In this document: positions 1 through 8,630 of the stretch, piece by piece | Position numbering within the stretch: the first letter of the stretch is position 1 | Layout of the letters: each line of letters starts with the position of its first letter | The notes under the pieces: model-generated | Told to the model about the DNA's origin: nothing | Database searches by the model: none | The model's input: only the letters and a program-made list of their open reading frames with translations | NCBI RefSeq assembly: GCF_024436055.1 | Contig: NZ_JANFNH010000007.1 | Span: 1-64,000 of the forward strand | Length of the DNA: 64,000 nucleotides | Direction: 5' to 3' | DNA from: Streptantibioticus rubrisoli | Lineage (GTDB): Bacteria > Actinomycetota > Actinomycetes > Streptomycetales > Streptomycetaceae | Position numbers and translations under genes: made by a program

Positions 1-190
1 GCCCCACACGGACCCCCGCGCCGCACCCACGCGCACCGCGCCCGCCGCACCCGCGCCCGCCGCACCCGCCACACCTCGCCCCACACCGGTGCGCCCCACA
101 CCCGCGCGCCCCGCGCCACCCCGCCCCGCACCGGCGCCCCCCGCACCCGCGCGCACCGCACGCCCCACACCCGCGGAGCGGCGCGCCCCT
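1..190. other. low-complexity Pro/Arg or Gly/Ala-coding stretch
   Basis: Short units resembling cgcccCACACCcgcg recur through this stretch, giving Pro/Ala/Arg-rich peptides on one strand and Gly/Val/Ala-rich peptides on the other. It could be the end of a gene entering from the left on either strand, or non-coding. No recognisable domain is encoded and no start codon with a ribosome-binding site is visible, so I do not call a gene. The stretch from here to 664 has no other supported gene; it holds a hairpin and the upstream region of the GGDEF-EAL gene. Confidence 0.4.
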
Positions 191-197
191 CGCACAA

Positions 198-227
198 CCG
201 GCGTATCCGGCAAAGCCGATACGCCGG
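198..227. terminator. hairpin, possible terminator
   Basis: The arms CCGGCGTATC (198-207) and GATACGCCGG (218-227) are perfectly complementary, with a further GGC/GCC pairing inside the loop. No T-run follows. It may end transcription coming from the left or insulate the next gene. Confidence 0.4.
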
Positions 228-664
228 GCGCGCGACGGCTCGTCCCGGCGTGCGTACGGGGCTGGAGGCGGTTCCGAACGCGCCGTAGGCGATCTCGCAC
301 ACCGCCTCCCGGACGGATCCGGCCCGGAAGGAGTCGGGCCACCCTCGCTTACCCATCCAGCCTGGGATGGTTTGCGGGGGTACGCCCTGTTCTACTGAGC
401 CAATTGAGGCAGGCTCAGATAACTACGCTCTGTAATCGATGATCCCGTTCGATCAATTGGGTGCAGCATCCGGCACGGAGGGGTACATCGATATCGAAGG
501 AACGGTCACTCCGCTTCCCGCCCCCATTTCACGTGCCAAGAATCACCACCGTGACAGTGGCTCAGGCCCGCTACGAACCTCTATGATCGCCACATTTCCA
601 GCATAGGAACCGCTTCCGGTGGTTCCCTCCACACCTCCCCGACTACCTGTGCGAGACGACTGCG

Positions 665-2458
665 ATGCGGGAGCAAGCTGAAGGCGGACCTTTGGTCAGC
701 CCGGAAAGCGAGCCCGCGGAGTGCTCCAGAGACGTCACGGAGTGTGACAATCCGATCCCTGGAAGCGCCGCCGCGGAGCTCCGCGACTATCACGCCGCTT
801 TCAACGCCGCGCGGACCGCCATGGCGTTGGTCGACCGCGACGGCCGACTGCTGGCGGCCAACCCGGCGCTGGGCTCGCTGCTCGGCGCCGACCCGGCCCG
901 GCTGGCCGACCGCCGGGCCGCCGAACTCGTCGGACTGGGCGGCGACGAACGAGCCCAGGACGCCTACCAGGACGTGCTGCGCGGCGCCCGGGGCCGACTG
1001 CGCAGGACCTGTCGCCTCAAAAGCCGTGACGGCCAAGGGATGTGGGCTGAGGTCACCGTCGAGTCGCTGAGCCAACGCGACCAGGACGCGCGGTCCGCGG
1101 GCGCGCTGGTGTCCGTGGAGGACGTGACCGAGCAGCGTGAACTGGCGGCCAGGCTGCGGCACTTGCAGATGCACGACCCGGTGACCCGGCTGCCCAACCG
1201 CGCGCTGTTCTTCGAGCGGCTGTCGGCCGCGCTGCGCTCTCCGAACAGCGGCCGGGTGGGCATCTGCTACCTCGACCTGGACGGCTTCAAGGCGGTCAAC
1301 GACACGCTGGGGCACGCCATCGGCGACCGGCTGCTGGCCGCGGTCGCCACCCGGCTGCTCGCCTGTGTCGCCGAGGGCGGCCATCTCGCCGCCCGGCTCG
1401 GCGGTGACGAGTTCGCCCTGCTGGTGGAGGACTCACAGGACACCGAGCAGTTGGTGGCGCTCGCCGACAGCGTATTGGCCGCGCTGCAAAGGCCGTTCGA
1501 CCTTGAGGGGCACCGGCTGGCGGTCTCCGCGAGCATCGGCGTGGTCGAGCGGCCCGCCGCGGGCACCTCGCCGACCTGTCTGATGCAGGCCGCCGACACC
1601 ACGCTGTACTGGGCCAAGGCGGACGGCAAGGCGCGCTGGACGCTGTTCGACCCCGAGCGCAACGCCCACCGGATGACCCGCCAGTCACTGTCGAGCACGC
1701 TGCGACAGGCGGTGGAGCGCGGGGAGTTCGTGCTGGAGTACCAGCCGCTGGTCGCGCTGTCCGGCGGGACGCTGCGCGGGGTGGAGGCGCTGGTGCGCTG
1801 GGAGCACCCGCAGTTCGGCAGGTTGGCGCCGAATCGCTTCATCGGCCTTGCGGAGGAGAACGGCTCGATCGTCCAACTCGGCCACTGGGTGCTCGTCGAG
1901 TCCTGCCGACGGGCCCGGGCCTGGCAGAAGGACCACCCGGACGAACCGCTGTTCGTCAGTGTCAACGTGGCGGTGCGTCAGGTGTGGGACTCCGACCTGG
2001 TGACCGATGTGGCGGAGATCCTGCACGAGACCGGACTGCCCCCGGAACTGCTGCAGTTGGAGCTGACCGAGTCGGCGGTGATGGGCTCGGCGGGACAGCC
2101 GTTGCAGACGTTGCACGCGCTGAGCGAGATGGGCGTGCGGATCGCCATCGACGACTTCGGCACCGGCTATTCGAACCTGGCGTATCTGAGCCGACTCCCG
2201 GTCGCCGCACTGAAGTTGGACGGTTCGTTCGTGCGGGGCTTCCGTTCGCCCGAGCACCCGAATCCGGCGGACGAGACGATCGTGGTGGCGCTGGTCGACC
2301 TGGCGCACCGGCTCGGCCTGACCGTCACCGCGGAGTGCGTGGAGAACGCGGAACAGGCCGAGCGGCTGCGGCGGATCGGATGCGACACCGGGCAGGGGTG
2401 GTTCTACTCCCGCCCGGTCGCGGCGGAGCGCATCACCGCGATGCTGGGCGGGCGTTGA
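665..2458 (+). CDS. PAS-GGDEF-EAL cyclic-di-GMP turnover protein
   Basis: This 597-residue protein has a PAS domain (about residues 40-160), a GGDEF diguanylate cyclase domain (GGDEF intact near residue 246) and an EAL phosphodiesterase domain (EAL near 374, DDFGTGYSNL, and KLDGSFV). Both catalytic signatures look intact, so it could make or degrade cyclic-di-GMP. The inhibitory RxxD site normally just before GGDEF is absent. Within the EAL domain the usual AEGVE motif reads AECVE. No membrane segment or signal peptide is visible, so it is probably cytoplasmic with PAS as the sensor. The order resembles the Streptomyces RmdA/CdgA group that controls development. It stands alone. The ATG at 665 lacks a clear Shine-Dalgarno sequence, so the start is less certain than the function. 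Confidence 0.92.
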   Translation: MREQAEGGPLVSPESEPAECSRDVTECDNPIPGSAAAELRDYHAAFNAARTAMALVDRDGRLLAANPALGSLLGADPARLADRRAAELVGLGGDERAQDAYQDVLRGARGRLRRTCRLKSRDGQGMWAEVTVESLSQRDQDARSAGALVSVEDVTEQRELAARLRHLQMHDPVTRLPNRALFFERLSAALRSPNSGRVGICYLDLDGFKAVNDTLGHAIGDRLLAAVATRLLACVAEGGHLAARLGGDEFALLVEDSQDTEQLVALADSVLAALQRPFDLEGHRLAVSASIGVVERPAAGTSPTCLMQAADTTLYWAKADGKARWTLFDPERNAHRMTRQSLSSTLRQAVERGEFVLEYQPLVALSGGTLRGVEALVRWEHPQFGRLAPNRFIGLAEENGSIVQLGHWVLVESCRRARAWQKDHPDEPLFVSVNVAVRQVWDSDLVTDVAEILHETGLPPELLQLELTESAVMGSAGQPLQTLHALSEMGVRIAIDDFGTGYSNLAYLSRLPVAALKLDGSFVRGFRSPEHPNPADETIVVALVDLAHRLGLTVTAECVENAEQAERLRRIGCDTGQGWFYSRPVAAERITAMLGGR

Positions 2459-2497
2459 GCTGCTCAACGCCCGCCAAGACGTCTTGGGGGGTCGCGG

Positions 2498-2545
2498 TGG
2501 GTTTGGCACCGCCGGTCCGGCACGTCGTGGTTGCTCGCCATCGCG
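2498..2545 (+). repeat. dispersed intergenic repeat, family 2
   Basis: The core ggcaccgccggtc...cgtggttgctc matches stretches near 39,597, near 39,800 (inverted) and, more weakly, near 41,690. It lies between the convergent GGDEF-EAL and chitinase genes. Confidence 0.45.
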
Positions 2546-2612
2546 GGGGAATCTTGTTACGCGCGTCAGCCCCCTCGGGCCAAGGGCGGCGGACCGCACC
2601 GGAGGTGTCTCC

Positions 2613-4367
2613 TCAGCAGGCGCCGAGGTCCTGCCAGACGCCCCACTGGCCGGTGGTGCCGGGCTGTTCGCCCTGTGTCCACCACTTGGCCTTCCAGGTG
2701 TGCCCGCCGTACGAGACGGTGTTGCCCGCGGTGTAGATCGCGGACTTGTCCCAGGGCGCGGCGGTGCAGGTGCCCGGCGAGGTCGGGGTGGGGGTCGGCG
2801 TCGGGGTGGGTGTCGGGGTCGGAGTGGGCGTCGGGGTGGGGCTGGGGCTCGAACTGCAAGACGCCGCCGAGCCGTTGGTGTCGTTGACGGTGTCGTTGAA
2901 CAGCGAGGCGCTCTGGTCCAGGTCGTAGAGCGAGAACATCATGGTGCCGCCGAGCCCGTTGCAGTGCAGGTAGTCGGCCTTGGCCTGGAGGGACTGGGCG
3001 TCCTCGCCGGACCAGAAGTTGTTGCCGTCGTAGAAGTAGGCCGCCTGCGCCGCCGGGTCCCAGAAGGTGTCGCCGGGGTTGTCGACGACCCCGGTCAGCT
3101 CCTTGTACATCCTGATGCCGGGTACGTTCCCGGAGTCCGCGGAGCCGTCGGCCGGTCCGGTCGCGCTCTGGAAGAGACCGTGGTCACTGCCCGCCGGCAC
3201 GCCGGTCCAGCCCCGGTAGTAGAACGGCACCCCGAGGTTGAGCTTGGCCGCCGGGAAGCCGCCGGGGATGCCGTACTGCGTGTCGCCCGCGGTGTAGGCC
3301 TTGATCGCGGCGTCGTCGGAGTACTTCCCGGTGCCGGGGGCGACGGGCTTGCTGGGGTCGTTGGGGTTGTCGTAGAGCGGCGCGGCGTGGTTCGTCGGTC
3401 CGGTGGCGTCCCAGGCGCCGTGCATGTCGTACGTCATGACGTCGCCGAAGGTCAGGTACTGGCCGATCTTGTCGGTCTCCACGTTGGAGATCTTGTCCTG
3501 GCCCGCGGGGAGCGCGGCGGACAGCGCGTAGCTCCTGCCGTCGGCCTGGCCCTGGGCGTCCAGCTCCGAGCGGAACTCGGCGAGCAGCGCGGTGTAGTCC
3601 TGCTTGTCGGCGCTGCTGGAGTGGTTGCCGAGGTGACCGCCGCCGCCCGGGTACTCCCAGTCGATGTCGAAGCCGTCGAAGATGCCCTTGGCGGTGCCGG
3701 GACCGCCGTAGCCGCCCTGCGAGGGCAGGTTGCCCTTGATGAACATGTCGATGCAGGACGAGACGAGCTTCTTGCGGGATGCGTCGGTGGCCGCCGCGTC
3801 GGAGAAGAACTTGGAGTACGTCCAACCACCCAGTGAGAGCAGCACCTTCAGGTGCGGGTTCTTCGCCTTGAGCTCCTGGAGCTGGTGGAAGTTGCCCGCG
3901 ATCGGCTGGTTCCAGGTGTCGGCGGTGCCGTCCACGCTGATGTCCGAGCCGAAGGACTTCTGGTAGTCGGCGAACGAGTCCTCGGCGCCGTCACCGGCGT
4001 TGGGGTCGTTCTCACCGCCCGGATCGGGGTCGGTTGCCTTGGTGGTCTCGAAGCAGGTGAGGTTGGTCGGGTCGATGTTCTCGAAGTCGTAGAGGAGGTA
4101 GTCGAGTTTGCCCGCCATCCCCTCACTGTCGACGTTCTTGAGGTAGAAGGCGTTCTGGTAGATCGACCACTGGTCGTAGTACGCGACCTTCAGGCCACCG
4201 CTGGTGGCCGCCGCGCCGGTGGTGTTGGACGCGGGTGCGGCGTGAACCGCGGGCCGGGGGGCCGATGAGGCGTCGGCCTGCGCGGCGACGCCGAGACCGG
4301 CCGCGGCCAGGGCCAGCACGGACAGCGCGGCCGTCAGTGGTCTGCTGGGGCTACGGGAGAAGCGCAC
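2613..4367 (-). CDS. secreted GH18 chitinase with C-terminal CBM5/12
   Basis: The GTG at 4367 follows GGAGG with 8 nt spacing. The 584-residue product has a signal peptide ending near AQADA and a GH18 catalytic domain with the DGFDIDWE motif that supplies the proton-donor glutamate. A (PT)n linker of about 25 residues follows, then a C-terminal chitin-binding module (WxxxxxY...GHTWKAKWWTQGE). It should hydrolyse chitin outside the cell to chitooligosaccharides. Two dre-like boxes lie just upstream, so DasR (GlcNAc-responsive) control is likely. The same CBM type occurs in the second chitinase of this window. In-frame sequence upstream of 4367 reads through the operator region and is not expected to be translated. 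Confidence 0.95.
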   Translation of the reverse strand: MRFSRSPSRPLTAALSVLALAAAGLGVAAQADASSAPRPAVHAAPASNTTGAAATSGGLKVAYYDQWSIYQNAFYLKNVDSEGMAGKLDYLLYDFENIDPTNLTCFETTKATDPDPGGENDPNAGDGAEDSFADYQKSFGSDISVDGTADTWNQPIAGNFHQLQELKAKNPHLKVLLSLGGWTYSKFFSDAAATDASRKKLVSSCIDMFIKGNLPSQGGYGGPGTAKGIFDGFDIDWEYPGGGGHLGNHSSSADKQDYTALLAEFRSELDAQGQADGRSYALSAALPAGQDKISNVETDKIGQYLTFGDVMTYDMHGAWDATGPTNHAAPLYDNPNDPSKPVAPGTGKYSDDAAIKAYTAGDTQYGIPGGFPAAKLNLGVPFYYRGWTGVPAGSDHGLFQSATGPADGSADSGNVPGIRMYKELTGVVDNPGDTFWDPAAQAAYFYDGNNFWSGEDAQSLQAKADYLHCNGLGGTMMFSLYDLDQSASLFNDTVNDTNGSAASCSSSPSPTPTPTPTPTPTPTPTPTPTSPGTCTAAPWDKSAIYTAGNTVSYGGHTWKAKWWTQGEQPGTTGQWGVWQDLGAC

Positions 4368-4468
4368 GTGGGGGACCTCCTGAGCAGGGTGGAGGCCGGG
4401 TGGGGGGCAGCGCCCCCGGCATTTCACCGGCTGTTCATGGAGATACCGACCGGTCAGGTCCGCGTCAA

Positions 4469-4496
4469 TGGTCTGGACTAATCTTGGACTAGACCA
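4469..4496 (-). promoter_or_regulatory. tandem DasR-type (dre) operators of the chitinase gene
   Basis: Two boxes read tggtctggacta (4469-4480) and tggactagacca (4485-4496). Each is one to three bases from the palindromic dre core TGGTCTAGACCA known for DasR and for Streptomyces chitinase direct repeats. They lie about 100-130 bp upstream of the GTG start, consistent with overlap of the promoter. Confidence 0.8.
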
Positions 4497-4571
4497 ATCT
4501 CCGAGCGGCAAGCGGTCCAGGCCGGTGGGACACCGCCCACCGACCTGGACCACCAGTTGGGCCTGGATGCG

Positions 4572-5681
4572 TCAGCCGCGCACGTCGGGCAACTCGTAGG
4601 CGTCCGCGATCAGTTCGAACGAACGCAGCCGGGCGTCCGGGCTGTGCACGCTGGACGTGATCATCAACTCGTCGGCGCCGGTGCGCTTCTGCAGGGCGTT
4701 CAGCCGCTCGCGCACCGTCTCCGGCGTGCCGTACTCGACGTTCGCCAGCCAGGAGTCCATGAAGTCCCGCTCCATCGGGCTGAACGGATACGCCTCCGTC
4801 TCGTCCGCACTGGGCACAAGTCCAGGGCGGCCGGTGCGCAGCCGCAACATCGCCAGCCCGGCGGTCAGCACCTGGCGGCGGGCCTCCGTCTCCTGCGCGG
4901 CGGCGAAGGCCTGCACGCCGATCAGCGCGTACGGGCGGTCGAGCACCGCCGACGGGCGGAAGGCCTCCCGGTACAGCTCCAGCGCCGGAACCGTGTTCCG
5001 CGCCGAGAAGTGGTGCGCGAAGGCGAACGGCAGCCCCAACTCGCCCGCCAGCCGGGCGCTGAAGCCACTGGACCCGAGCAGCCACACCGGCGGCCGGTGC
5101 GGCGACTGCACCCCGCCAGCCGCGCTGCCCTGCACCGGTCCCGGTACGGCGTGGATCCGCCGGTACGGGTGGCCGTCGGGGAAGTCGTCGTCCAGGAAGC
5201 GGATCAACTCGGCGAGCTGGCGCGGGAAGTCGTCGGCGCCCTCGTTCAGCGCGTCGGTACGGCGCAGCGCCGCCGCCGTGGCGCCGTCGGTGCCCGGCGC
5301 ACGGCCGAGCCCGAGGTCGATCCGGCCGGGCGCCAGCGCCTCCAGGGTGCCGAACTGCTCGGCGATGACCAGCGGCGCGTGGTTCGGCAGCATGACGCCG
5401 CCGGAACCCAGCCGGATGCTGTCGGTGTGCGCGGCGATGTTGGCCAGGATCACGGCCGGGGAGGAGCTGGCGACCCCGGGCATGGAGTGGTGCTCGGCGA
5501 CCCAGAACCGCTGGAACCCGCGGGCCTCGGCCAGCCGCGCGAGCGCCGCGCTGGTGCGCAGCGCATCCGTGGCGGTCAGACCGCTGCCGACGGTCGCCAG
5601 GTCCAACACGGACAACGGCACGGGCGCGGTCCCCCGCACCGTCCCGCGAATCTCGTCCCGGTTCCGCCGCTCATCAGCCAC
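4572..5681 (-). CDS. LLM-class flavin-dependent oxidoreductase (MsnO8-like)
   Basis: This 369-residue TIM-barrel protein belongs to the bacterial luciferase-like monooxygenase family. Typical segments are visible: an N-terminal LSVLDLATVGSG strand, FWVAEHHSMPG, RLGSGGVMLPNHAPL and GRIDLGLGRAPGTDG. It would use reduced FMN and oxygen on an unknown substrate in the cytoplasm. GTG at 5681 is preceded by GGGAGG with 9 nt spacing, and is preferred over an upstream start at 5714. It is convergent with nothing and separated from its neighbours, so context gives no substrate. Confidence 0.88.
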   Translation of the reverse strand: MADERRNRDEIRGTVRGTAPVPLSVLDLATVGSGLTATDALRTSAALARLAEARGFQRFWVAEHHSMPGVASSSPAVILANIAAHTDSIRLGSGGVMLPNHAPLVIAEQFGTLEALAPGRIDLGLGRAPGTDGATAAALRRTDALNEGADDFPRQLAELIRFLDDDFPDGHPYRRIHAVPGPVQGSAAGGVQSPHRPPVWLLGSSGFSARLAGELGLPFAFAHHFSARNTVPALELYREAFRPSAVLDRPYALIGVQAFAAAQETEARRQVLTAGLAMLRLRTGRPGLVPSADETEAYPFSPMERDFMDSWLANVEYGTPETVRERLNALQKRTGADELMITSSVHSPDARLRSFELIADAYELPDVRG

Positions 5682-5817
5682 GACGCCGCGCCTCCCAGTC
5701 GTCTTTCGGTCCACTGGGGGCTGCTAACCGGATGGTGGCTCCGGTTTATTCCCGCGTCCACCCTCCCGCCGCGACGGGGAGCGCCCAGCACCCCGAGCGG
5801 ACCGGCGGCCAACGCAC

Positions 5818-6567
5818 TCACCGCGCCCCAGTGGCGTCCCCACCTCCCGCGGCGGCGAACAGCGCACCCAACCCCGAGCGGCGGCGATCCGCGCCGATCA
5901 GCCGCAACCCCTCCCACACCGTGACCTGGTTCGCGGTGAGTACCGGCTTGCCGACGGCGGCCTCAAGGTCGTCCAGCCAGGCGGCCGTGTGCAACGCGGT
6001 GTCCGGCAGCAGCACGGCCTCCGCGTCCGGATGGTCACCACCGCGGGCCAACCGCAACACCTCCTCGCGCCCCCAGGTGCCGACCTCCGCGGCGGTCACG
6101 ATGCCGCTGCACCGGGCCCGCACCACCTCGGCCCCCGCCTCGGCGAGGAACGCCGCGAAGCGCCCGGCCACCTCCCGTGGATACGTCGCCGCCACCGCGA
6201 CCCGCCGCACCCCCAGCGCCCGTACCGCGTGGGCGAAGGCGAAGGAGGTCGAGGACGCGGGCAGTCCCGCGACCCGGGACAGCTCCCGCACCTGTTCGCC
6301 CGCGCCCGCCCAGCCGAAGACGAAGCTGGCCGAGGTGCACGCCCAGACCACGGCCCGCACCCCGGTGCCCGCCAACTGCCGTGCGCCGTCGGCGAGTCGG
6401 GGCGCCGAGCCCATCTCAAGGAGCGCGTCGACGCGGTGTGCGTCCTCGCCGATGTCGGTGTGCACCAGCGGCAGCGGAACCGGTGGCCCGGACGCGGCGA
6501 GCAGCCGTTCCAGCCGTGGATAGTCGTCCTCCGCGGAGTGGCCTGGGTAGAGAAAGCCAACGGCCAT
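5818..6567 (-). CDS. maleate isomerase / arylmalonate decarboxylase-like protein, second Cys missing
   Basis: This 249-residue protein belongs to the Asp/Glu racemase superfamily, in the maleate cis-trans isomerase/AMDase branch. The first catalytic cysteine is present in WACTSASF. The second cysteine, found in the family as SCTN, is replaced: the matching segment here reads LLPDTALHT. The ATG at 6567 follows AAAGGGG. It lies 33 bp downstream of a full paralogue with both cysteines, and the two share the ANQVT.WE.LR.IGA segment, so they look like a diverged tandem pair in one operon. With one cysteine it might act as a decarboxylase-type enzyme or as a non-catalytic partner; that is inference. 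Confidence 0.85.
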   Translation of the reverse strand: MAVGFLYPGHSAEDDYPRLERLLAASGPPVPLPLVHTDIGEDAHRVDALLEMGSAPRLADGARQLAGTGVRAVVWACTSASFVFGWAGAGEQVRELSRVAGLPASSTSFAFAHAVRALGVRRVAVAATYPREVAGRFAAFLAEAGAEVVRARCSGIVTAAEVGTWGREEVLRLARGGDHPDAEAVLLPDTALHTAAWLDDLEAAVGKPVLTANQVTVWEGLRLIGADRRRSGLGALFAAAGGGDATGAR

Positions 6568-6600
6568 ACGGCCCCTTTCCCGAGGTGTCGCCGGTACCCG

Positions 6601-7497
6601 TCAGGTGATGAGCGGATCCTCCGGTGGCGGCGGTTCAAGCGCGTCGTACGCCTCCGTCTCGACGAACGGCTGTCCGGCCAGGGCGACTTCGGGCAGCACC
6701 GGGGCCGCCGGAAACGGCTCCACCGGCAGCCCCACCACCAGTCCGGTCCCGGCCCGTGCCGAGGCGTCCAGCAGCGCCTGGTACGGGCCGACGGCCGCCG
6801 CGCCGATGCGGCGCAGCGCCTCCCACATCGTCACCTGGTTCGCGGAGAGCACCGGCAGCCGCAGCTCCGCCTCCAACTGCGGAATCACGTCGTACGTCGG
6901 CAGGTTGGTGCAGCTGATGAACAGCGCGTCGGCGGCGCCCACCACCGCGCTGCGGGCCATGTCCACCACATCGCGGTACGGCACCTGCCAGATCCGCCGG
7001 GTCAGCCCGAGGTAGGCGCGCCCGGTGACCGCGATCCCGGCCTCGCGGAGAAAGGCCTCCAGGGAGTCGGTCACCGACCTGGTGTACGGGGTGACCACGG
7101 CGACCCGCCGGGCACCGATCTCGGCCAGCGCGGCCAGCAGCGCGCCCGAGGTGGTGACCGCGGGCAGCGCCACCCCCGACGCCTGGCTCATCGCCGCGGT
7201 CATCGCCCGCTCCCCCGCCAGCCCGCCGACGAAGCTGCCGGAGGTGCACGCGTACGCCAGCGACTCGGGCTGCACCGCGTGCAGCGCCCGTACCACCTCC
7301 CGCAGCGTCTCGTGCTCGCTGACGATCCGGGCCATGTCGAGGCTGACCTCGACCGGTACGAACGGCGTGCGCGTCAGGTGCAGCGACACCTCGTCCGGCA
7401 CCCAGCGCCACAGCTCGCGGTCGAGGGCGAAGTCGAACGGCGCTACGACACCGACACCGCGCTGCGGCAACGGCCCGCCGAGGAAGGCGATGTCCAA
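6601..7497 (-). CDS. maleate cis-trans isomerase / arylmalonate decarboxylase family enzyme
   Basis: This 298-residue enzyme carries both family cysteines (AYACTSGSF and FISCTNLPT) and the PFDFALDRELWRWVP opening typical of this branch. These enzymes isomerise maleate or decarboxylate malonate derivatives through a thiol and an enediolate. TTG at 7497 is chosen because AAAGGGGA lies 6-7 nt upstream, the same ribosome-binding type as its downstream paralogue. An ATG at 7521 is the alternative but has no such signal. It is divergent from a D-hydroxyacid dehydrogenase and an amidase, which suggests a shared catabolic pathway. The actual substrate cannot be read from sequence. Confidence 0.88.
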   Translation of the reverse strand: MDIAFLGGPLPQRGVGVVAPFDFALDRELWRWVPDEVSLHLTRTPFVPVEVSLDMARIVSEHETLREVVRALHAVQPESLAYACTSGSFVGGLAGERAMTAAMSQASGVALPAVTTSGALLAALAEIGARRVAVVTPYTRSVTDSLEAFLREAGIAVTGRAYLGLTRRIWQVPYRDVVDMARSAVVGAADALFISCTNLPTYDVIPQLEAELRLPVLSANQVTMWEALRRIGAAAVGPYQALLDASARAGTGLVVGLPVEPFPAAPVLPEVALAGQPFVETEAYDALEPPPPEDPLIT

Positions 7498-7569
7498 CGA
7501 GGGTCCCCTTTGCGGACGCATGGCGGAATGAGGGGCCAAGGACGACAAGTGGTATGGACAGGTGGATTG

Positions 7570-7598
7570 TTGACACGGTAGATACGGATTCTTAGCGT
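7570..7598 (+). promoter_or_regulatory. candidate sigma70-type promoter of the dehydrogenase-amidase operon
   Basis: TTGACA (7570-7575), a 17-nt spacer and TAGCGT (7593-7598) form a recognisable promoter in the divergent intergenic region. It argues against the GTG at 7597 as a start and for the GTG at 7648. Confidence 0.55.
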
Positions 7599-7647
7599 GG
7601 TCAATCCATCCACCGGACAACGAACGCCAGCGGACCGGAAAGGGCGG

Positions 7648-8613
7648 GTGGACGGGATTTCCACGCTACTCGTGCTCGGTGACGAACCACCCCGGCGGCT
7701 GGACCGGCTGCCGGGCGGAACCCGTGTGGTGCGGGCCGATCCGCGACGGCTGCGAGAGCAGCTGGCCACCGCGGACGTGGTGCTGGTATGGGACTTCACC
7801 TTCGACGCGCTGCGCACGGCGTGGCCGGAACGAGGCCGGGTGCCGGCCTGGGTGCACACCGCGAGCGCGGGCGTGGACCGGCTGGTCTTCCCCGCGCTGG
7901 TCGCCGCGCCGACCGTGCTGACCAACGCCCGTGGCGTCTTCGAGCAGCCGATCGCCGAGTACGTCACCGGACTGGTGCTGGCCCTGGCCAAGGACTTCCA
8001 CGGCACCTGGGAGCTGCAACGGCAGCGCCGGTGGCGGCACCGGGAGACGATGCGGGTGGCCGGATCCCGTGCGGTGGTGGTGGGCGCCGGTCCCATCGGG
8101 CGGGCGGTGGCCCGCACCCTGGCGGCGCTGGGCGTGCGGGGGGAGCTGGTGGGCCGCACCGGGCGGGACGATCAGGAGTTCGGCCGGATCCGGGGGCGCG
8201 CGGAACTCGCCGCGTCGCTGGCGGAGGCGGACTGGGTGGTGTGCGCGGCGCCGCTCACCGAGGAGACCCGGGGGATGTTCGACGCGGCGGCGTTCGCGCG
8301 GATGAAGGGTTCGGCCTACTTCGTCAACGTCGCCCGCGGCCCGCTGGTGGTCACCGACGACCTGGTCAAGGCGCTGCTGGGGCGGCGGATCGCCGGTGCG
8401 GTGCTGGACGTCTTCGAGGACGAGCCGCTCGGCCACGACCACCGGTTGTGGGACGTGCCGGGTCTGCTGGTCTCGCCGCATATGAGCGGGGACACCTTCG
8501 GCTGGCGCGATGAGCTCGCCGAGCAGTTCCTGGAGAACTTCGCCCGCTGGACGTGCGGGCAGCCACTGCTCAACGTGGTGGACAAGCGGCTGGGTTATGT
8601 GCCCGTGCCCTGA
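7648..8613 (+). CDS. D-isomer-specific 2-hydroxyacid dehydrogenase
   Basis: This NAD(P)-dependent dehydrogenase has the dinucleotide fold motif VVGAGPIGRAVARTL, the VNVARGPLV signature, VLDVFEDEPL, and a histidine in SPHMSG near the C-terminus. It would interconvert a 2-keto acid and a D-2-hydroxy acid. The GTG at 7648 follows GGAAAGG. A GTG at 7597 in the same frame overlaps the probable -10 box and would add 17 residues. The amidase starts 17 bp downstream, so the two are probably cotranscribed. Together with the divergent isomerases it probably processes amide or dicarboxylate intermediates. Confidence 0.9.
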   Translation: MDGISTLLVLGDEPPRRLDRLPGGTRVVRADPRRLREQLATADVVLVWDFTFDALRTAWPERGRVPAWVHTASAGVDRLVFPALVAAPTVLTNARGVFEQPIAEYVTGLVLALAKDFHGTWELQRQRRWRHRETMRVAGSRAVVVGAGPIGRAVARTLAALGVRGELVGRTGRDDQEFGRIRGRAELAASLAEADWVVCAAPLTEETRGMFDAAAFARMKGSAYFVNVARGPLVVTDDLVKALLGRRIAGAVLDVFEDEPLGHDHRLWDVPGLLVSPHMSGDTFGWRDELAEQFLENFARWTCGQPLLNVVDKRLGYVPVP

Positions 8614-8630
8614 ACAGGAGGCCCCTTTCG

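Noticed and set aside
89-442. 117-codon Pro/Arg-rich frame
   Set aside because: The composition follows the low-complexity DNA, there is no ribosome-binding site, and the frame crosses a hairpin.
2775-2850. Short tandem repeat resembling a CRISPR or satellite
   Set aside because: It encodes the (Pro-Thr)n linker of chitinase 1.
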